The translations under genes and the position numbers were made by a program. Of a stretch of 23,289 bases of DNA, positions 18,058-23,289 are shown one piece after another. Location: assembly GCF_963678635.1 (NCBI RefSeq), contig NW_026971665.1:1-23289 (forward strand), in the 5' to 3' direction. This stretch comes from Symsagittifera roscoffensis (lineage: Eukaryota; Xenacoelomorpha; Acoela; Convolutidae). Below the pieces are notes generated by a model. It was given only the letters and a program-made list of their open reading frames with translations, searched no databases and was not told where the DNA came from. Numbering within the stretch: the first letter of the stretch is position 1; the number at the start of each line of letters is the position of its first letter.

Positions 18058-19485
18058 GTCATCTCAAACTTCAGACGTGCAGCTAAGTCTAATTCTTGTT
18101 TTACTTGTCAATGATCTCAGTGTTAATTCTCAATGGTTTAGATGGCACTCAGATAGATCTCAAAGGACTTTTTTTCAATCCTTAGATGGCACTCAACTTG
18201 ATCTTTTAATTGATAATTCTTAAATGTCCAAAGGCAATCGTAACCAAAACTCCCCTGTTTAAGGCAAAATTAACAAACTGGTTGCCTGCGCAAAATTTTT
18301 TTTGCCAAAGATTTTTGGGCATGGCGATTGAAAACATTCATTTTTTTCACACCCTTGATGGCGTCTTGCAGAACAATGCTAGCAAAACTTAAGATTTATT
18401 CAACAAAAAGAAGTTAAGTTAATTTTTATTTTACGGAACACGAATAAGAAAGAGATAAACTGGACATTCTATTTGAACAATCAGGCTATCCGTCATCGCA
18501 GCAGTTCAATTTAATTCTTTCCGTCAAAATATACCAAGACGCCGATACCACTTGTTCACTCTTTGAAGACTACTTAAAGAAATCTTTAGTCGATTTTTCA
18601 AGCCAGGGAGGACAAGACACGGATTCCGAAACAATTTTTTGCTAATTTCAGTGAGTTTGGTGTTGTTCAACGTTTATGGAAACGAGATTTTCGTTGTATT
18701 TTCATATGACATTCGGGACCAACGCTACCACTGATGAAAACGCGTTCTTTTTTTGGAAACTTTAAAATCGGAAATTACAGACAGCACAATTCGAACAAAT
18801 TATGCTAGACAATCCGCAACAAATGCGTTTTTTTTCAGCATAACTAGGAAAAGAAAACAAAATAAAAATTGAGCTAGGCCATGTTTCACACTCTTGATTC
18901 GCATAGCAAGAGTGTGAAATTTGTCAAATGGTTGTTTCTCTCAGTGTTGTTATTCGATGATTTTTATAAGTTTTTTTTTTACTTCATAGCGAAATGAGTA
19001 AAATCCGTTTAACTTGGTTAGATCAATCCAAAAATGGTTAGTTTTTTGGACTACCTCAGGTAAAATTTTTGTTTCTCTCACAAAATTTTACCTGAGGTAG
19101 TCCAAAAAACTAACCATTTTTGGATTGATCTAACTAAGTTAAACGGATTTTACTCATTTCGCTATGAAGTAAAAAAAAAACTTATAAAAATCATCGAATA
19201 ACAACACTGAGAGAAACAACCATTTGACAAATTTCACACTCTTGCTATGCGAATCAAGAGTGTGAAACATGGCCTAGCTCAATTTTTATTTTGTTTTGTT
19301 TTCTTTTGTACGAAAATTTTACCTGAGGTAGTCCAAAAAACTAACCATTTTTGGATTGATCTAACCAAGTTAAACGGATTTTACTCATTTCGCTATGAAG
19401 TAAAAAAAAACTTATAAAAATCATCGAATAACAACACTGAGAGAAACAATCGACTAAACATCACTCTTGAAGCTATTAACTTTTC
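18058..19485. repeat. Satellite unit N2 with palindromic expansion
   Basis: About 1428 bp. It differs from N1 by an extra 84 bp at 18155-18238 containing a second tagatggcactca, and by the large inverted duplication at 18854-19297. The conserved core (18239-18393) differs from N1 at only about four positions, one of which changes GTAAG to TTAAG at its end. Confidence 0.9.
18854..19297. repeat. Large near-perfect palindrome, 216-bp arms
   Basis: The left arm 18854-19069 and right arm 19082-19297 are reverse complements with a single visible mismatch (aacttggttag against aacttagttag) and no indels; the spacer 19070-19081 is 12 bp. Each arm carries a smaller hairpin with 13-bp arms (tttcacactcttg / caagagtgtgaaa) at 18884-18919 and 19232-19267. 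A direct copy of the inner right arm follows at 19313-19447. Confidence 0.97.
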
Positions 19486-20141
19486 AAATTACTTTTAAAG
19501 CAGAAATGATGCTATGCGAAAATAAAAGTTTTTTTTTCACTTTACAGGGTAACAGAGGATAATATTTTTTAGCCTAAAGAGAAACATGGCGAACAATTGA
19601 ATGTTTTTGTACTTGTCAGAAAAATAACTCAACAAGATCCAAATGCAATCAAATTGTTGCAGGTTTTTTTCTTCGGTGTATATTTTTAAATATGCGCTCT
19701 TTTTCTAGAGACATATATCCTCTGTAAATTTGTGTTTTTTAAGTAATTGAAGCAACAAAGCGTTGAAAAATAAAATCAAACTATTTTCCGCCCTTTTTTT
19801 TGAAAAACTGCGAGCTGATTGAGGTAATTTTCAAACCCAACAAAAACTTTGACTTAACGTAGATTAAGTTTTTTAGTAAGTTCGCTTGTTTTAATATCAA
19901 ATCTTAACGTCCAGCATAACCATAAACTTTATGGTACCGCATGCGAAAATCAATTAACGCTAATTTTACTAGTTATTTGTTTGAGATGTATTTATTCAAA
20001 GTATACAGAAACGGACAGACGAATTAAAAGTTCTATTTCAATGTTTTTTTTATCATTGTCATCTTTCTTCTGGAACAGGATCATCGTACCTCCCTCAATT
20101 AGATGGCAAGCAAGATATGAATTTTTCAAAAACAACTTTTC
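19486..20141. repeat. Satellite unit M5 (type a)
   Basis: 656 bp, nearly the same as M1; it keeps cagaggataatatttttt and cttcggtgtatat. Confidence 0.9.
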
Positions 20142-20780
20142 AAATTACTTTTAAAGCAGAAATAATGCTCTGCGAAAACAAAGGTTTTTTGTCATTTTAC
20201 AGGGTAAAAATATAATATTGCTCAGCCAAAAGAGAAAAATGGCGAACAATTAAATGCTTTTTTCAGAAAAATAACTCAACACGATCCAAATGCAATCAAA
20301 TTATTGCAGGTTTTCTCTGCAATGTTTTCTCTCAAATTTGTGCTCTTTTTAAAGAGCATATATTCTCTGTAAATTTGTGATTTTCAGTAATTGAAGCAAA
20401 GCGTTGAAAATTAAAATCAAAAGATTTTTTGCCCTTTTATTTAAAAAAAATCGGAGCTGATTGAGTTAGTTTTTCAAATTCAGCGAAAACGTTGACTTAA
20501 CTCAAATCAAGTTTTTTAGCAAGCTCGCTTTTTCTCATCAAATAGTAACGTCCAGCATAACCATAAACTTTATGGTACCGCATGCGAAAGTCAATTAACG
20601 CTTATTTTACTAGTTATTTGTTTGAGTTGTATTTCTTCAAAGTTCACAGAAACGGACAGATGAATTAAAAATTCTACTTCAAAATTTTTTTGTCATTGTC
20701 ATCCTTCTTCTGGAACAAGATCTTTGACCCTCCCTCAATTAGATGGCAAACAAGATATGAATTTTTTAAAACAACTTTTC
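20142..20780. repeat. Satellite unit M6 (type b)
   Basis: 639 bp; first of five consecutive b-type units. Confidence 0.9.
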
Positions 20781-21422
20781 AAATTACTTTTAAAGCAGAA
20801 ATAATGCCCTGCGAAAACAAAAGTATTTTGTCATTTTACAGGGTAAAATTATAATATTGCTCAGCCAAAAGAGAAAAATGGCGAACAACTAAATGCTTGT
20901 TTCAGAAAAATAAGATAACACGATCCAAATGCAATCAAATTATTGCAGTTTTTCTCTGCAATGTTTTTTCTCAATCTTGTGCTCCTTTTAAAGAGCATAT
21001 ATTCTCTCTAAATTTGTGATTTTTAAGTAATTGAAGTAACAAACCGTTGAAAATGAAAATCAAAAGATTTATTGCCCTTTTAATATAAAAATCTGAGCTG
21101 ATTGAGTTAGTTTTTCAAATCCAGCGAAAACGTTGACTTAACTCAAATCAAGTTTTTTAGTAAGTTCGCTTTTTTGCATCAAATATTAACGTCCAGCATA
21201 ACCATAAACACTATGGTACGGCATGCGAAAGTCAATTAACGCTTATTCTACTAGTTATTTGTTTGAGTTGTATTTATTCAAAGTACACAGAAACGGACAG
21301 ACGTTTTAAAAATTCTATTTCAAAGTTTTTTTATCATTGTCATCCTTCTTCTGGAACAGGATCATCGTACCTCCCTCAATTAGATGGCAAGTAAGATATC
21401 AATTTTTCAAAAACAACTTTTC
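20781..21422. repeat. Satellite unit M7 (type b, dimer part 1)
   Basis: 642 bp. It shares aataatgccctgcg and gacgttttaaaaattc with M9 only. Confidence 0.93.
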
Positions 21423-22075
21423 AAATTACTTTTAAAGCAGAAATAATGCTCTGCGAAAACAAAGGTTTTTTGTCATTTTACAGGGTAATATTATAATATT
21501 GCTCAGCCAAAAGAGAAACGTGGCGAACAATTAAATGCTTTTTTCAGAAAAATAACTCAACACGATCCAAATGCAATCAAATTATTGCAGGTTTTTCTCT
21601 GCAATGTTTTCTCTCAAACTTGTGCTCTTTTTAAAGAGCATATACTCTCTGTAAATTTGTGATTTTTAAGTAATTGAAGCAATAAAACGTTGAAAATTAA
21701 AATCAAAAGAGTTATTGCCCTTTTATTAAAAAATTCTGAGCTGATTGAGTTAGTTTTTCAAATCCAGCGAAAACGTTGACTTAACTCAAATCAAGTTTTT
21801 TAGCAAGCTCGCTTTTTCTCATCAAATATTAACGTCCAGCATAACCATAAACACTACGGTACGGCATGCGAAAGTGAATTAACGCTTATTTTACTAGCTA
21901 TTTGTTTGAGTTCTATTTATTCGAAGTACACAGAAGCGGACGGACGAATTAAAAGTTCTGCTTAAAATTTTTTTTATCATTGTCATCCTTCTTCTGGAAC
22001 AAGATCATTGACCCTCCCTCAATTAGATGGCAAACAAGATATGAATTTTTTAAAAACAACTTTTCAAATTACTTT
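21423..22075. repeat. Satellite unit M8 (type b, dimer part 2)
   Basis: 653 bp. It shares gaagcggacggacg and gttctgcttaaaat with M10 only. Confidence 0.93.
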
Positions 22076-22697
22076 TAAAGCAGAAATAATGCCCTGCGAA
22101 AACAAAAGTATTTTGTCATTTTACAGGGTAAAATTATAATATTGCTCAGCCAAAAGAGAAAAATGGCGAACAACTAAATGCTTGTTTCAGAAAAATAAGA
22201 TAACACGATCCAAATGCAATCAAATTATTGCAGTTTTTCTCTGCAATGTTTTTTCTCAAACTTGTGCTCCTTTTAAAGAGCATATATTCTCTCTAAATTT
22301 AAGTAATTGAAGTAACAAACCGTTGAAAATGAAAATCAAAAGATTTATTGCCCTTTTAATATAAAAATCTGAGCTGATTGAGTTAGTTTTTCAAATCCAG
22401 CGAAAACGTTGACTTAACTCAAATCAAGTTTTTTAGTAAGTTCGCTTTTTTGCATCAAATATTAACGTCCAGCATAACCATAAACACTATGGTACGGCAT
22501 GCGAAAGTCAATTAACGCTTATTCTACTAGTTATTTGTTTGAGTTGTATTTATTCAAAGTACACAGAAACGGACAGACGTTTTAAAAATTCTATTTCAAA
22601 GTTTTTTATCATTGTCATCCTTCTTCTGGAACAGGATCATCGTACCTCCCTCAATTAGATGGCAAGTAAGATATCAATTTTTCAAAAACAACTTTTC
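22076..22697. repeat. Satellite unit M9 (type b, dimer part 1)
   Basis: 622 bp and almost identical to M7, with a short loss (about 10 bp, tgtgattttt missing near 22300) that explains its smaller length. Confidence 0.93.
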
Positions 22698-23289
22698 AAA
22701 TTACTTTTAAAGCAGAAATAATGCTCTGCGAAAACAAAGGTTTTTTTGTCATTTTACAGGGTAATATTATAATATTGCTCAGCCAAAAGAGAAAAGTGGC
22801 GAACAATTAAATGCTTTTTTCAGAAAAATAACTCAACACGATCCAAATGCAATCAAATTATTGCAGGTTTTTCTCTGCAATGTTTTCTCTCAAACTTGTG
22901 CTCTTTTTAAAGAGCATATATTCTCTGTAAATTTGTGATTTTTAAGTAATTGAAGCAATAAAACGTTGAAAATTAAAATCAAAAGATTTATTGCCCTTTT
23001 ATTAAAAAAATTCTGAGCTGATTGAGTTAGTTTTTCAAATCCAGCGAAAACGTTGACTTAACTCAAATCAAGTTTTTTAGCAAGCTCGCTTTTTCTCATC
23101 AAATATTAACGTCCAGCATAACATAAACACTACGGGTACGGCATGCGAAAGTGAATGAACGCTTATTTTACTAGCTATTTGTTTGAGTTCTATTTATTCG
23201 AAGTACACAGAAGCGGACGGACGAATTAAAAGTTCTGCTTAAAATTTTTTTTATCATTGTCATCCTTCTTCTGGAACAAGATCATCGAC
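22698..23289. repeat. Satellite unit M10 (type b, cut by the window end)
   Basis: 592 bp are visible and nearly identical to M8; the remaining ~60 bp lie outside the window. Confidence 0.93.

Larger units (their letters stand above)
14266..23289. repeat. Complex satellite array of M (~640 bp) and N (~1-1.4 kb) units
   Basis: The landmark aaattactttt recurs at 14521, 15173, 16786 (as aaattactttg), 17432, 19486, 20142, 20781, 21423, 22076 and 22698, starting each M unit. Spacings are 652, 1613, 646, 2054, 656, 639, 642, 653 and 622. The two long gaps each contain an inserted N unit. M units directly after N share 'a'-type signatures (cagaaatgatgct or aagtgatgct, ctagagac), and the others share 'b' type (aataatgc or aataaggc, aaagagcatat). 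The array runs past the right edge of the window. Confidence 0.95.

Overview
The window is eukaryotic and most likely from an invertebrate animal. It has no bacterial gene layout. Most of it is very AT-rich, full of A and T runs and open-frame poor, and its only recognisable protein-coding sequence belongs to a decayed Ty3/gypsy-type LTR retrotransposon. I cannot name the species. No intact host gene, rRNA, tRNA or CRISPR array was found.

Layout. Positions 1-1413 hold two near-identical tandem copies of a unit of about 704 bp, and the left window edge cuts the array. Positions 1414-4199 are AT-rich DNA without supported genes. Positions 4200-6530 are a less AT-rich block with two minisatellites: three 69-bp units, and eleven 14/16-bp units. 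This is probably retrotransposon leader or LTR-type sequence, but no LTR pair is present. Positions 6531-12093 are a gag-pol pseudogene: coiled-coil Gag N-terminus, capsid-like domain, zinc knuckles, protease, reverse transcriptase and RNase H. It is broken by at least six frameshifts and four in-frame stops. Positions about 12078-12837 are a second, internally deleted copy from a diverged lineage of the same family, spliced directly onto the first. Neither copy has an integrase. Positions 12824-13390 read on the minus strand as fragments of an unidentified coding sequence. Positions 13391-14265 are AT-rich and featureless.

Positions 14266-23289 are a complex satellite. A unit of about 620-656 bp (called M here) occurs ten times. 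It comes in an 'a' type that follows a second unit (N) and a 'b' type. The order is N(partial)-Ma-Mb-N-Ma-Mb-N-Ma-Mb-Mb-Mb-Mb-Mb, so the left part is an N-M-M higher-order repeat and the right end is a newer two-unit repeat of about 1.28-1.3 kb. The last N unit contains a 216-bp-arm inverted duplication with one mismatch and a 12-bp spacer.

No set of genes works together here. The window reads as repeat-rich, probably heterochromatic DNA. The points most worth checking are the fused retroelement copies with mainly synonymous divergence, the unidentified minus-strand coding remnant, the large palindrome, and the nested satellite structure.
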